Shown in pieces: positions 54,024 through 62,238 of a stretch of 64,000 nucleotides of DNA. The notes under the pieces were generated by a model. It had not been told where the DNA came from and ran no database searches. It was given only the letters and a program-made list of their open reading frames with translations. The stretch is from assembly GCF_002906855.1 (NCBI RefSeq), contig NZ_MINI01000028.1, positions 682,001 through 746,000 on the forward strand, in the 5' to 3' direction. Each line of letters opens with the position of its first letter. The stretch's first letter is position 1. This DNA is from Pseudomonas putida. Its GTDB lineage: Bacteria; Pseudomonadota; Gammaproteobacteria; Pseudomonadales; Pseudomonadaceae. The position numbers and the translations under genes were made by a program.

Positions 54024-54593
54024 TCAGTCGAAATACCCCCGCAAGCTGAAGGCATACCCGGTATCGACCCCTTTGGCCTCGCCCCGGCTCCAGCGCTTCT
54101 TCAGCACGAATTCAAAAGCAGGTTCGTACAACCCATCCCTGATCAGTGCCCCCGCCAGCACCTCGACGTCGTACCAGCCGTTGTCCAGCTCGATCATCGG
54201 CCTCCCCGGCACTTGATAACGGGCCAGCAGGTCACCCAACGTCTTGGGGGTGAAGTGCTGCAGGACGCGCCAGGTGTACAGCATCACCGCACGGTTCTCG
54301 ACCTGCAGCACATAGCCGTTGCGCCGGTGCTTGAGCCGGCTGCCGGGTTCGAGCAGGGCCGGTGTGTAGCCATCGAGGGTGAACAGGATGTGGTAGGGCA
54401 GGTTGTCGACCCCCGCCAGCGGCACCACCACGCCTTCGGCCACGGCCTTGTCGCCGCTGTCGTTGCTGGTGAACTCGCGGGCCAGGTCATCGGACAGGTG
54501 GTTTTCGTGTTTGAAACGGTCGAGCAGCTGGATATCGCCCAGCAGGAAATAGTCGACCAGGTCGTTGAGCACTTCGCTGAATTCGTGGCGCAT
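54024..54593 (-). CDS. Conserved-looking protein of unknown function, 189 aa
   Basis: A 189-residue soluble protein with no signal peptide or motif I recognise. Hydrophobic and charged residues alternate in a mixed alpha/beta pattern (GYVLQVENRAVMLYTWRVL, GYTPALLEPGSRLKHRRNG). I start at 54593 (MRHEFSEVLN), with AAGGA 6 nt upstream; the frame is open to 54659 but without a ribosome site. It follows the VOC gene on the same strand and may share a transcript. Confidence 0.7.
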   Translation of the reverse strand: MRHEFSEVLNDLVDYFLLGDIQLLDRFKHENHLSDDLAREFTSNDSGDKAVAEGVVVPLAGVDNLPYHILFTLDGYTPALLEPGSRLKHRRNGYVLQVENRAVMLYTWRVLQHFTPKTLGDLLARYQVPGRPMIELDNGWYDVEVLAGALIRDGLYEPAFEFVLKKRWSRGEAKGVDTGYAFSLRGYFD

Positions 54594-54668
54594 CTGTTTT
54601 CCTTGTTGTGGCGCACGGGATACAGCTGCAATGTAGCCAATGGCAGCTTTGGCTGCCATGGGCGCGGC

Positions 54669-55055
54669 TCAGTGTTTCTGGGCGATCTGGATCAGGTTGC
54701 CGCACGTATCGTCGAACACCGCGACCGTGACTGGCCCCAGGTCGGTGGGCTCTTGGATGAACTTCACGCCGGCCTTGCACAGCCGGGTGTACTCGGCCTG
54801 GATATCGCGCACGCCGAACGAGGTGGCTGGAATGCCATCCTGCTTCAGCGCTTGCTTGTAGACCTTGGCCGCCGGGTGCGCATCGGGCTCCAACAGTAGC
54901 TCGACACCATTTGGGTCATTGGGTGAGGTCAGCGTCAGCCAGCGATGCTGGCCCATGGGGATGTCATGCTTGGGCTCGAAGCCCAGTACGTAATGGTAGA
55001 ACGCCAGGGCCTTGGCCTGGTCGTCGACGAGGATGCTGGTGACAACGATCTTCAT
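54669..55055 (-). CDS. VOC family protein
   Basis: A 128-residue vicinal-oxygen-chelate protein (VVTSILVDDQAKALAFYHYVLGF at the start, VAVFDDTCGNLIQIAQ at the end). The pattern is that of antibiotic-resistance/glyoxalase-like small enzymes, often called PhnB- or fosfomycin-type by general annotation. The exact role is open. Confidence 0.85.
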   Translation of the reverse strand: MKIVVTSILVDDQAKALAFYHYVLGFEPKHDIPMGQHRWLTLTSPNDPNGVELLLEPDAHPAAKVYKQALKQDGIPATSFGVRDIQAEYTRLCKAGVKFIQEPTDLGPVTVAVFDDTCGNLIQIAQKH

Positions 55056-55225
55056 AGGCGCACACCGTACCTGCGGGTCGTTACCTACCAGTAAAGACGG
55101 CTCTGGCCCAATTCACCAGCGAGGCCTGGCCCGGCTCCTTTACGTTGCTGCATTTCCAGATGGGGGCATAGGTTGCTCGGCGATAGCCTTGGCGAGCAAT
55201 CCCATCTCAGCAAGGAGTAATGCAT

Positions 55226-55489
55226 ATGAAGTTCAGGGTTATGGTTGTACTTCTGATCGCTACGGGCCTCGCGCAAGCACAACAGCAGTTGAATACCAAT
55301 GATGGCGGCAGCCAGATCGACGACTCGAAAACATTCCAGGCGGATGCCGTCGATGGCAGAGATGCTGATGCGATGGAAAAACTATCCCGAAAGAAACGCG
55401 GCGTTGCCCCGGTCGTGGGAACGCTGTGCGAGCACGGGTACAAGTTGATTGGCGATGATTGTGTAGTCGCCAACATCCCCTTCGAGTGA
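55226..55489 (+). CDS. Small secreted protein, 87 aa
   Basis: The signal peptide is clear (MKFRVMVVLLIATGLAQA, cut before QQQLN). The mature part of about 69 residues is acidic at first, then has a basic RKKRG patch and two cysteines (LCEHGYKLIGDDC) that may pair. I choose ATG 55226 because AAGGAG is 8 nt upstream; ATG 55220 is too close. Family unknown. It stands alone. Confidence 0.65.
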   Translation: MKFRVMVVLLIATGLAQAQQQLNTNDGGSQIDDSKTFQADAVDGRDADAMEKLSRKKRGVAPVVGTLCEHGYKLIGDDCVVANIPFE

Positions 55490-55564
55490 CGACGATCGAA
55501 AATAGGGTTATGGGCCTCGGCACGTTGGTGTGCAATTCTGCGACTACAGCAGTGTGTTGACTGA

Positions 55565-55602
55565 AATGTCCCAGTCACCGGGAAGCCGGCGACTGGGACA
55601 TT
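55565..55602. terminator. Long hairpin between convergent genes
   Basis: 12-bp perfect arms AATGTCCCAGTC/GACTGGGACATT, with an inner CCGG-GAAG-CCGG hairpin after one mismatch. It ends 5 bp from the transketolase stop codon; on the minus strand TTTCAG follows. Likely terminator for the transketolase operon and possibly for the small secreted-protein gene. Confidence 0.65.
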
Positions 55603-55607
55603 GCTGC

Positions 55608-56606
55608 TTACAGCCAGCCCTTGATCTGCCGCGCCACCGCCTCTGTGGAGATGCCATAGCGGTCATGCAAGGTCGGCAACGCCCCTGCATCGAGGAACGC
55701 GTCCGGCAGGGCGATCTGGCGGAAGGTCGGGGTCACGCCATTGCGCAGCAGCACGCCGGCCACCGCTTCACCCAGCCCGCCGATGATCGAGTGGTTCTCC
55801 GCCGTCACCACCAGCCGCCCCGGCTTGCGGGCCTCGGCCAGGATCGTCGCTTCGTCCAGCGGCTTGATGGTCGGCACATGCAGCACCGACACATCCACGC
55901 CATCCTTGTGCAGCTGTTCGGCGGCCTCCAGTGCGCGCATGGTCATCAGCCCGCTGGCAATCACCAGCACGTCACGGCCACCGCGCACCACCTGGGCCTT
56001 GCCCAGCTGGAAGCGGTAGTCGTAGCGGTCCAGCACCAAGGGCACGTTGCCGCGTAGCAGGCGCATGTACACCGGGCCCTGATGGGCGGCGATGGCCGGT
56101 ACCGCCTGTTCGATCTCCAGGGCGTCGCACGGGTCGATCACCATCAGGTTGGGCATGGCGCGCATGATCGCCAGGTCGTCGGTGGCCTGGTGGCTGGGGC
56201 CATAGCCAGTGGTCAGGCCGGGCAGGGCACAGACGATCTTGACGTTGAGGTTTTCTTCGGCAATGGCCATGCAGATGAAGTCATAGGCGCGCCGCGAGGC
56301 AAACACCGCATAGGTGGTGGCGAACGGGGTGAAGCCTTCGCGGGCCATACCGGCCGCGGCGCTCATCAGCAGCTGTTCGGCCATGCCCATCTGGTAGAAG
56401 CGCTCCGGGTGGGCTTTGGCGAATATATGCAGGTCAGTGTATTTGGACAGGTCGGCGCTCAGCCCGACGATGTCCTGGCGCTGCTCGGCCAGCCTGGCGA
56501 GGGCGTGGCCGAACGGCGCAGGGCGAGTCGGTTGGCCTTCGGCGGCAATCGAGGCGATCATCGCCGAGGTGGTCAGGCGTTTTGCTGCTACGGTCGGGTT
56601 GTTCAT
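55608..56606 (-). CDS. Split transketolase, C-terminal (pyrimidine-domain) subunit
   Basis: A 332-residue protein equal to the middle and C-terminal domains of transketolase. It has the catalytic glutamate region MGMAEQLL and a C-terminal domain with VVTAENHSIIGGLG. It overlaps the N-terminal subunit by 4 nt (ATGA) so the two make one heteromeric enzyme. I start at 56606 (MNNPTVAAKR). The enzyme would transfer a two-carbon ketol unit; substrate specificity is unknown. Confidence 0.87.
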   Translation of the reverse strand: MNNPTVAAKRLTTSAMIASIAAEGQPTRPAPFGHALARLAEQRQDIVGLSADLSKYTDLHIFAKAHPERFYQMGMAEQLLMSAAAGMAREGFTPFATTYAVFASRRAYDFICMAIAEENLNVKIVCALPGLTTGYGPSHQATDDLAIMRAMPNLMVIDPCDALEIEQAVPAIAAHQGPVYMRLLRGNVPLVLDRYDYRFQLGKAQVVRGGRDVLVIASGLMTMRALEAAEQLHKDGVDVSVLHVPTIKPLDEATILAEARKPGRLVVTAENHSIIGGLGEAVAGVLLRNGVTPTFRQIALPDAFLDAGALPTLHDRYGISTEAVARQIKGWL

Positions 56607-57451
56607 GCGCGGCTTCCGGCGTCCAGTGCTTGCAGGGCGAGGTCCCATTCGTGTTCGTCGACACGGATGAAGTGAGTCTTGTCGCGGTTTTCGAGGAAGG
56701 GCACGCCTTTGCCCATGCGTGTGTCGCAGACGATCACCCGCGGTTGCGCGCCGGTATGGGCGCGGGCCAGGTCGAACGCCTTGACCAGGGCGTCGAGGTC
56801 ATTGCCGTCGACCCGTTGCACGAACCAACCGAAGGCCTGCCAGCGGTCGACGATGGGTTCGAAGGCTAGGATTTCACTGGAATGGCCGTCGGCCTGCTGG
56901 TTGTTGACGTCGATGATGGCGATCAGGTTGTCCAGCTGCCAGTGGCTGGCGGACATCGCCGCTTCCCAGGTCGAGCCTTCGTTCAGCTCGCCATCGGACA
57001 GCAGGTTATAGACCCAGCTGGTCGAACCCTTGCGCTTGAGGCCCAGGCAGGCGCCGACGGCAATGCCCAGGCCGTGGCCGAGCGAGCCGCCGGTGATTTC
57101 CATGCCGGGGGTATAGGCGGCCATGCCAGACATCGGCAAGCGGCTGTCGTCGCATCCATAGCTTTCCAGTTCATCCTCGGCGATTACCCCGGCTTCGATC
57201 AGCGCGGCGTACAGGGCGATGGCGTAGTGGCCGATGGACAGGTAGAAACGGTCGCGCTGTTCCCACTCGGGGTTGGCCGGGTCCAGGCGCAGGGCGTGGC
57301 AGTAGGCCACGGCCAGCAAGTCGGCAGCCCCAAGGGCTTGGCCGATATAGCCCTGGCCCTGGACCTGGCCCATGCGCAGGGCGTTACGGCGGATGTTGTA
57401 GGCGCGCGCAGCCAGAGGCCGCGCACCCGAGGTAGCGGGTACGGCATTCAT
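56603..57451 (-). CDS. Split transketolase, N-terminal (TPP-binding) subunit
   Basis: A 282-residue protein equal to the N-terminal domain of transketolase. The TPP/Mg2+ motif is SDGELNEG (about 150-157) with N at IDVNNQQADG, and SIGHYAIALYAAL carries the conserved histidine. It is encoded between the MFS gene and the C-terminal subunit in one operon. Split transketolases of this kind are used in sugar catabolic side routes rather than the core pentose phosphate pathway. Confidence 0.87.
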   Translation of the reverse strand: MNAVPATSGARPLAARAYNIRRNALRMGQVQGQGYIGQALGAADLLAVAYCHALRLDPANPEWEQRDRFYLSIGHYAIALYAALIEAGVIAEDELESYGCDDSRLPMSGMAAYTPGMEITGGSLGHGLGIAVGACLGLKRKGSTSWVYNLLSDGELNEGSTWEAAMSASHWQLDNLIAIIDVNNQQADGHSSEILAFEPIVDRWQAFGWFVQRVDGNDLDALVKAFDLARAHTGAQPRVIVCDTRMGKGVPFLENRDKTHFIRVDEHEWDLALQALDAGSRA

Positions 57452-57474
57452 GGGGTAGCTCCTTACTAGGGAAA

Positions 57475-58773
57475 TTAACGGTTGACCAAGCCCGCCGGCA
57501 CGCGGAACACCAATGCCGCACCGACGATCAGCACGGCGCTGATCAGGTACATGCCGATGGCGTTGTTACCCAGGGTGCTGGTGACCCAGCCGATCAGGAA
57601 GGGTGAGCAGAACCCGGCCAGGTTGGCGAAGCTGTTGACTGCGGCGATGCCGGCGGCGGCCGACACCCCCCCGAGCAGCGTGGTCGGCAGCATCCAGAAC
57701 AGCGACGAGGCCGAGAGGATGCCGGACGCCGCCAGGCACAGGCTGAGGATCGACAGGCTCAGGTGGCTGGCGAACCCTGCCGCCAGGGTCAGGCCCAGCG
57801 CCCCGGCCAGCATCGGGATCGCCAGGTGCCAACGCCGCTCGCGGTGGCGGTCACCGCTGCGTCCCGCCACCAGCATGGCGCCTATGGCGCAGAGGTAGGG
57901 CAGGCTGGTCAGCAAGCCGATATGCAGCGGGTCGGCGACGCCGGCATTGCGTACCAGGGTCGGCAACCAGAAGGTGATCGCGTACTGGCCCATGACCACG
58001 CAGAAGTAGATGCCGGCCAGCAGCCACAGGCGGCGGTCGCGGATGAAGTCGGCCACCGAGCCATGCTGCACCTTGTGCTGCTCGTCCTCGGCCAGCTCCT
58101 TGCGCAGCAGGGCCTTTTCCTCGTCGTTGAGCCAGTGCGCCTGGTGCACGCCATCCTTGAGGTAACTGAGCACCAAGATGCCGACCAGCACGGTCGGCAC
58201 CGCCTCGAGCACGAACATCCACTGCCAGCCGGCCCAGCCGTGCACGCCGGCGAAACGCTCCATGATCCAGCCCGACAGCGGCCCGCCGACCATGCCCGAG
58301 AGCGGGATGGCGATGAACCACAGGGCGGTCATCTTCGCCCGCCGGTACGACGGGAACCAGTAGGTCAGGTACAGCAGCAGGCCTGGTGCCAGCCCGGCTT
58401 CGGCGACGCCGAGGAAGAAACGCAGCACATAGAACTGCCAGGCTGTCTCGACGAAGGCGAACAGCGCCGAAATCAGGCCCCAGGTGATCATGATGCGGGC
58501 GATCCAGCGCCGTGCGCCGACCTTGTGCAGGATGATGTTGCTCGGCACTTCGCAGAGGAAGTAGCCGATGAAGAACATCCCGGCGCCCAGGCCGTAGACC
58601 GCTTCGGACAGGGCCAGGTCATCCATCATCTGCAGCTTGGCGAAGCCGACGTTGACCCGGTCGAGATAGGCGCACAGGTAGCACAGCATGAGAAAGGGCA
58701 TCAGCCGCCAGGCCGTCTTGCGATAGGCATTGCTGCGCGCGGCCGTGGCCGCGTCGAGGGTTAGGGTGGTCAT
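57475..58773 (-). CDS. MFS transporter, ACS (anion:cation symporter) type
   Basis: A 432-residue major-facilitator protein with 12 helices. The LDRVNVGFAKLQM signature in helix 1 and WLAGxAEAGxxPG-like GVAEAGLAPGLLLYLTYWFP are typical of the ACS family, which takes up sugar acids and aromatic acids. It lies between the SDR and transketolase genes and probably imports their substrate. Confidence 0.85.
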   Translation of the reverse strand: MTTLTLDAATAARSNAYRKTAWRLMPFLMLCYLCAYLDRVNVGFAKLQMMDDLALSEAVYGLGAGMFFIGYFLCEVPSNIILHKVGARRWIARIMITWGLISALFAFVETAWQFYVLRFFLGVAEAGLAPGLLLYLTYWFPSYRRAKMTALWFIAIPLSGMVGGPLSGWIMERFAGVHGWAGWQWMFVLEAVPTVLVGILVLSYLKDGVHQAHWLNDEEKALLRKELAEDEQHKVQHGSVADFIRDRRLWLLAGIYFCVVMGQYAITFWLPTLVRNAGVADPLHIGLLTSLPYLCAIGAMLVAGRSGDRHRERRWHLAIPMLAGALGLTLAAGFASHLSLSILSLCLAASGILSASSLFWMLPTTLLGGVSAAAGIAAVNSFANLAGFCSPFLIGWVTSTLGNNAIGMYLISAVLIVGAALVFRVPAGLVNR

Positions 58774-58849
58774 GTCGATCTGATCTCTTGTTGTTATCGA
58801 TTGCCCTGCCGTGGCGGGGCTCAGATGCGATACATAGTGCGTGGGGGCG

Positions 58850-59599
58850 TCAGTGAATCAGCATGCCCCCGTTGACGTCCAGCGTGATGCCGGTGAGATA
58901 GCTGGAAAGGTCGCTGGCCAGGAACAGGGCGGCGTTGGCCACGTCGCGGGCCTCGCCCAAGCGGCCCAGGGGGATGCCGTCGATGATGGCGTGGCGGCGC
59001 TCGTCCTGCATCAGGCCGCCGGTGATGTCGGTATGGATCAGGCCCGGCGTGATGGCGTTGACCCGCACATTGTCCGGGCCCAGCTCACGGGCCATGGCCT
59101 TGCCCAGACCCAGCACGGCGGCCTTGGCGGCGCTGTAGTGCGGGCCGCCGAAGATGCCGCCGCCACGCTGCGCCGACACTGACGACATGCAGACGATACT
59201 GCCTGAGCGCTGGGCACGCATGGACGGGATCACGGCCTGGGACATCAGCAGCGTGCCGCGCAAGTTTACGTCGAGGATGCGGTCATAGTCCTTGCCGGTG
59301 ATGTCCAGGGTTTTCACCGGTTGGGTGATACCCGCGTTGTTGACCAGCACATCGATGCGACCGAAATGCGCCAGGAACTCGGCCACCGCATCACGCACCT
59401 GGGCTTCGTCGGCGACGTTGGCGGCCAGGCCCAGGTGGCCATCGCCCAGCTGCGCGGCGGCGTCGCGGGCGGCTTGCAGGTCGAGGTCGAGGATGGCCAC
59501 CTTGGCGCCGTGGGCGGCAAAGGCCTGGGCGGTGGCGCGGCCGATACCGCGGGCAGAGGCGGCGCCGGTGACGATTGCGATTTTACCTTCGAGCAGCAT
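58850..59599 (-). CDS. SDR-family oxidoreductase
   Basis: A 249-residue short-chain dehydrogenase: TGAASARGIG cofactor motif, NNAG, catalytic Ser and Tyr-x-x-x-Lys (YSAAK). I start at 59599, with GGAG upstream. It is the first gene after the divergent LysR gene and would oxidise or reduce a polyol or keto sugar in the split-transketolase route. Confidence 0.85.
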   Translation of the reverse strand: MLLEGKIAIVTGAASARGIGRATAQAFAAHGAKVAILDLDLQAARDAAAQLGDGHLGLAANVADEAQVRDAVAEFLAHFGRIDVLVNNAGITQPVKTLDITGKDYDRILDVNLRGTLLMSQAVIPSMRAQRSGSIVCMSSVSAQRGGGIFGGPHYSAAKAAVLGLGKAMARELGPDNVRVNAITPGLIHTDITGGLMQDERRHAIIDGIPLGRLGEARDVANAALFLASDLSSYLTGITLDVNGGMLIH

Positions 59600-59749
59600 G
59601 GGTGTACTCCGGATGTTTGTTGTTGTGGGCACAGCTTGGTATCCGGACGAGGGCTGGGCAACGCAGTGCGCTTCAGCCTATGCTGAAAAAAATTCAGCAC
59701 AGGGTAGGGGCGTGATCACGTTCGAGGCCCGTGACACCCAAGGAATACG

Positions 59750-60670
59750 ATGAATCACGATCCGGGCAAGAAGCCCTTGCAACTGCCGCCGCTGAAAGCG
59801 ATTCAGGCCTTCGAGCAGGCCGCACGTTTTGGTAACGTCGCGCGCGCCGCTGAGCAGCTCAACTTGACCCCTTCGGCGGTCAGCCACCAGATCGCCAACC
59901 TGGAGGCACTGATCGGCCGGCCGTTGTTCCTGCGCACGGCCAAGGGGGTGACCTTGACGGCGGCGGGGGATCAGTACCTGCGCGAGGTCTCCGGCATCTT
60001 GCAAAGCCTGGCCACCGCCACCGAGCGGGCCGGTAGCGCGGTCGGCTTCGACTGCCTGCGCCTGCATTCGGCGCCGAGCTTCGGCCTGCTCTGGCTGTTG
60101 CCGCGGCTGGAGCAGTTTCGCGCCAGCCACCCGGATATCCAGATCAACCTGTCGTGCTCCTATGAAGCGCTGCACTTTGGCCGCCACCAGATCGACGTCG
60201 ATATCCGCCATGGCTACCCCAACTGGCCGAGCCTGGAGGTACGCACCATCCGCCATGAGCGCGCCACGGTGCTGGCGTCGCCGGCGCTGCTGGCACGCCA
60301 GCCGATCGACCAGCCAGCCGACTTGCTGGGGCAGAACCTGATCCTCTCCGAGTCGGCGCTGGTGCAATGGCCGTTGTGGTTCGCCCAGCAGGGCGTGTCG
60401 CTGCCACAGGCACCGTTTGCCTTGAGCTTTGACCGCTCGTACATGAGCCTGGAGGCAGCCAGCCATGGCTACGGGTTCATTCTGGAAAGTTCGCTGCTGG
60501 CGCAGGACTATGTGGCGCGTGGGCAACTGGTACCGGTGTTCGGCGCCGAGCAGGCAAGCCCGGTCAGTGCCCATCACCTGGTGTTTCCGCGGGGGCATGC
60601 CGAGCTGCCGCGGGTGAGGCGGTTTCTGGCATGGATGCAGGGGCAGTTGGGGCATGACTTCAGTTATTGA
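59750..60670 (+). CDS. LysR-family regulator, GcvA type
   Basis: A 306-residue LysR regulator; the helix-turn-helix is at about residues 20-45 (ARFGNVARAAEQLNLTPSAVSHQI) and the effector domain is of the GcvA kind. It is transcribed divergently from the SDR-MFS-transketolase operon, so that is its probable target. Confidence 0.87.
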   Translation: MNHDPGKKPLQLPPLKAIQAFEQAARFGNVARAAEQLNLTPSAVSHQIANLEALIGRPLFLRTAKGVTLTAAGDQYLREVSGILQSLATATERAGSAVGFDCLRLHSAPSFGLLWLLPRLEQFRASHPDIQINLSCSYEALHFGRHQIDVDIRHGYPNWPSLEVRTIRHERATVLASPALLARQPIDQPADLLGQNLILSESALVQWPLWFAQQGVSLPQAPFALSFDRSYMSLEAASHGYGFILESSLLAQDYVARGQLVPVFGAEQASPVSAHHLVFPRGHAELPRVRRFLAWMQGQLGHDFSY

Positions 60671-60810
60671 TTGCCCGCACCGGCAACACAAGAAAACTAT
60701 GTTCAAGCCTTAGGCAAATCCTTCATCACCCGGCGGCCCGCTGAATCAGGCCACAGGGTAAAGTGGCAGGAAAATTCCAAGGCGCCCCGAACGGCGCCAA
60801 CGAGGTGCCT

Positions 60811-61716
60811 GTGGCTTCCTATACCCTGCGACAACTGAAGTATTTCGTCACCACCGTCGAGGCCGGCAGCGTCGCCGAGGCCTCGCGCCAGCTGTACATC
60901 GCCCAGCCATCGATCTCCACGGCCATCAAAAGCCTGGAAGAAAGCTTCGGTGTGCAGCTGTTCATCCGCCACCACGCCCAGGGCGTGTCGCTGACCCCCA
61001 GCGGCAAGCGCTTCTACGCCAAGACCAAGTCGTTGCTGCAGATGGCCCACGAGTTCGAGCAGAACGCCCTGGCCGACAACGACACCGTGGCCGGGCAGAT
61101 CGACATCGGCTGCTTCGAAACCGTGGCACCGCTGTACCTGCCGCGGCTGATCGCCGGCTTTCGCGAACGCTATCCGGGCGTGGATATTCGCTTGCGCGAT
61201 GGCGAGCAGCAGGACCTGATCCAGGGTTTGACTGCCGGCACTTTCGACCTGGCGTTTCTCTACGACCACGACCTGGATGGCACCATCGAGGCCGAACCGT
61301 TGATGCCGCCGCAGAAGCCTTACGTGCTGCTGCCCGAGAAGCACCGCTTCGCCGGCCAGGCGCAGGTGTCGCTGCGGGATCTGTGCCCGGAGCCGATGAT
61401 CTTGCTGGACGTGGCGCCGAGCCGGACCTACTTCGTCAGCCTGTTCAATGAAATGGGCCTGACGCCGAACATCGTCTTCAGTTCGCCGTCGATCGAGATG
61501 GTGCGCGGGATGGTGGGGCAGGGCTTCGGGTTTTCATTGCTGGTGACCCGGCCGCATTCGGAATGCACGTATGACGGGCAGAAGCTGGTGATGATCGACA
61601 TCGCCGAACCGGTGGCGTTGTCGGGGTTGGCGGCGGCGCACCTGAAGCGGGTGCAACTGACAAAGCCCGCGCAGCTGTTCGTCGAGTTCTGCCGCGAAGA
61701 ATTGGCCAAGTTCTGA
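60811..61716 (+). CDS. LysR-family regulator
   Basis: A 301-residue LysR regulator (TLRQLKYFVTTVEAGSVAEASRQLYIAQPSIS helix-turn-helix; effector domain related to Cbl/CysB-like and catabolic regulators). I start at GTG 60811, with CGAGG 5 nt upstream; the frame runs back to 60763. It does not face a divergent operon, so its target is uncertain; the RidA/FAD operon beyond the REP pair is convergent. Confidence 0.83.
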   Translation: MASYTLRQLKYFVTTVEAGSVAEASRQLYIAQPSISTAIKSLEESFGVQLFIRHHAQGVSLTPSGKRFYAKTKSLLQMAHEFEQNALADNDTVAGQIDIGCFETVAPLYLPRLIAGFRERYPGVDIRLRDGEQQDLIQGLTAGTFDLAFLYDHDLDGTIEAEPLMPPQKPYVLLPEKHRFAGQAQVSLRDLCPEPMILLDVAPSRTYFVSLFNEMGLTPNIVFSSPSIEMVRGMVGQGFGFSLLVTRPHSECTYDGQKLVMIDIAEPVALSGLAAAHLKRVQLTKPAQLFVEFCREELAKF

Positions 61717-61722
61717 AAAAGC

Positions 61723-61788
61723 TTCGCGGGACAAGCCCGCTCCTACAGGAAATACGTGATTCCTGTAGGAGCAGGCTTGTCCCGCGAA
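61723..61788. repeat. Inverted REP pair
   Basis: Two 28-bp units in opposite orientation (61723-61750 begins TTCGCGGGACAAGCCCGCTC; 61761-61788 is its near-exact reverse complement) are separated by only 10 bp. The same family as the pair at 53921-54007. Confidence 0.9.
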
Positions 61789-61821
61789 TGGGGCGCAAGG
61801 CGCCCCCGGCCATCTCAAGCC

Positions 61822-62238
61822 TTACTGCTGATCCGGCACCACCGCAATCACGTCGATTTCCATCAGCCACTCGGCCTGGGCCAAGCCGGCCACCACCAAC
61901 CCGGTGGAAATCGGGAACACACCCTTGAGCCACTTGCCGACTTCCTTGTACACCGGCTCACGGAAGCGCGGGTCGGTGATGTAGGTGGTGGTCTTGACGA
62001 TGTGCGACAGATCGGAGCCGGCCTCTTCAAGCAGCTGCTTGACGTTCTTCATCGCCTGCTCGGTCTGCGCCCGAGGGTCACCCAGGCCGACCAGCTTGCC
62101 TTCGAAGTCGGTGCCGACCTGGCCGCGCACGTAGATGGTGTTACCGGCCCGCACGGCCTGGCACAGGTCGTTGTCCAGGGTCTGGTTGGGGTAGGTTTCC
62201 TTGGTGTTGAACATGCGGATGCGAGTATGGGTAGGCAT
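61822..62238 (-). CDS. RidA family protein
   Basis: A 138-residue RidA/YjgF-type protein (AVRAGNTIYVRGQVGTD; ending in VEWLMEIDVIAV-like EIDVIAVVP). RidA proteins hydrolyse reactive enamines/imines or act in specific catabolic steps. Its start overlaps the stop of the upstream FAD oxidoreductase gene by one base, so the two are one unit. Confidence 0.87.
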   Translation of the reverse strand: MPTHTRIRMFNTKETYPNQTLDNDLCQAVRAGNTIYVRGQVGTDFEGKLVGLGDPRAQTEQAMKNVKQLLEEAGSDLSHIVKTTTYITDPRFREPVYKEVGKWLKGVFPISTGLVVAGLAQAEWLMEIDVIAVVPDQQ

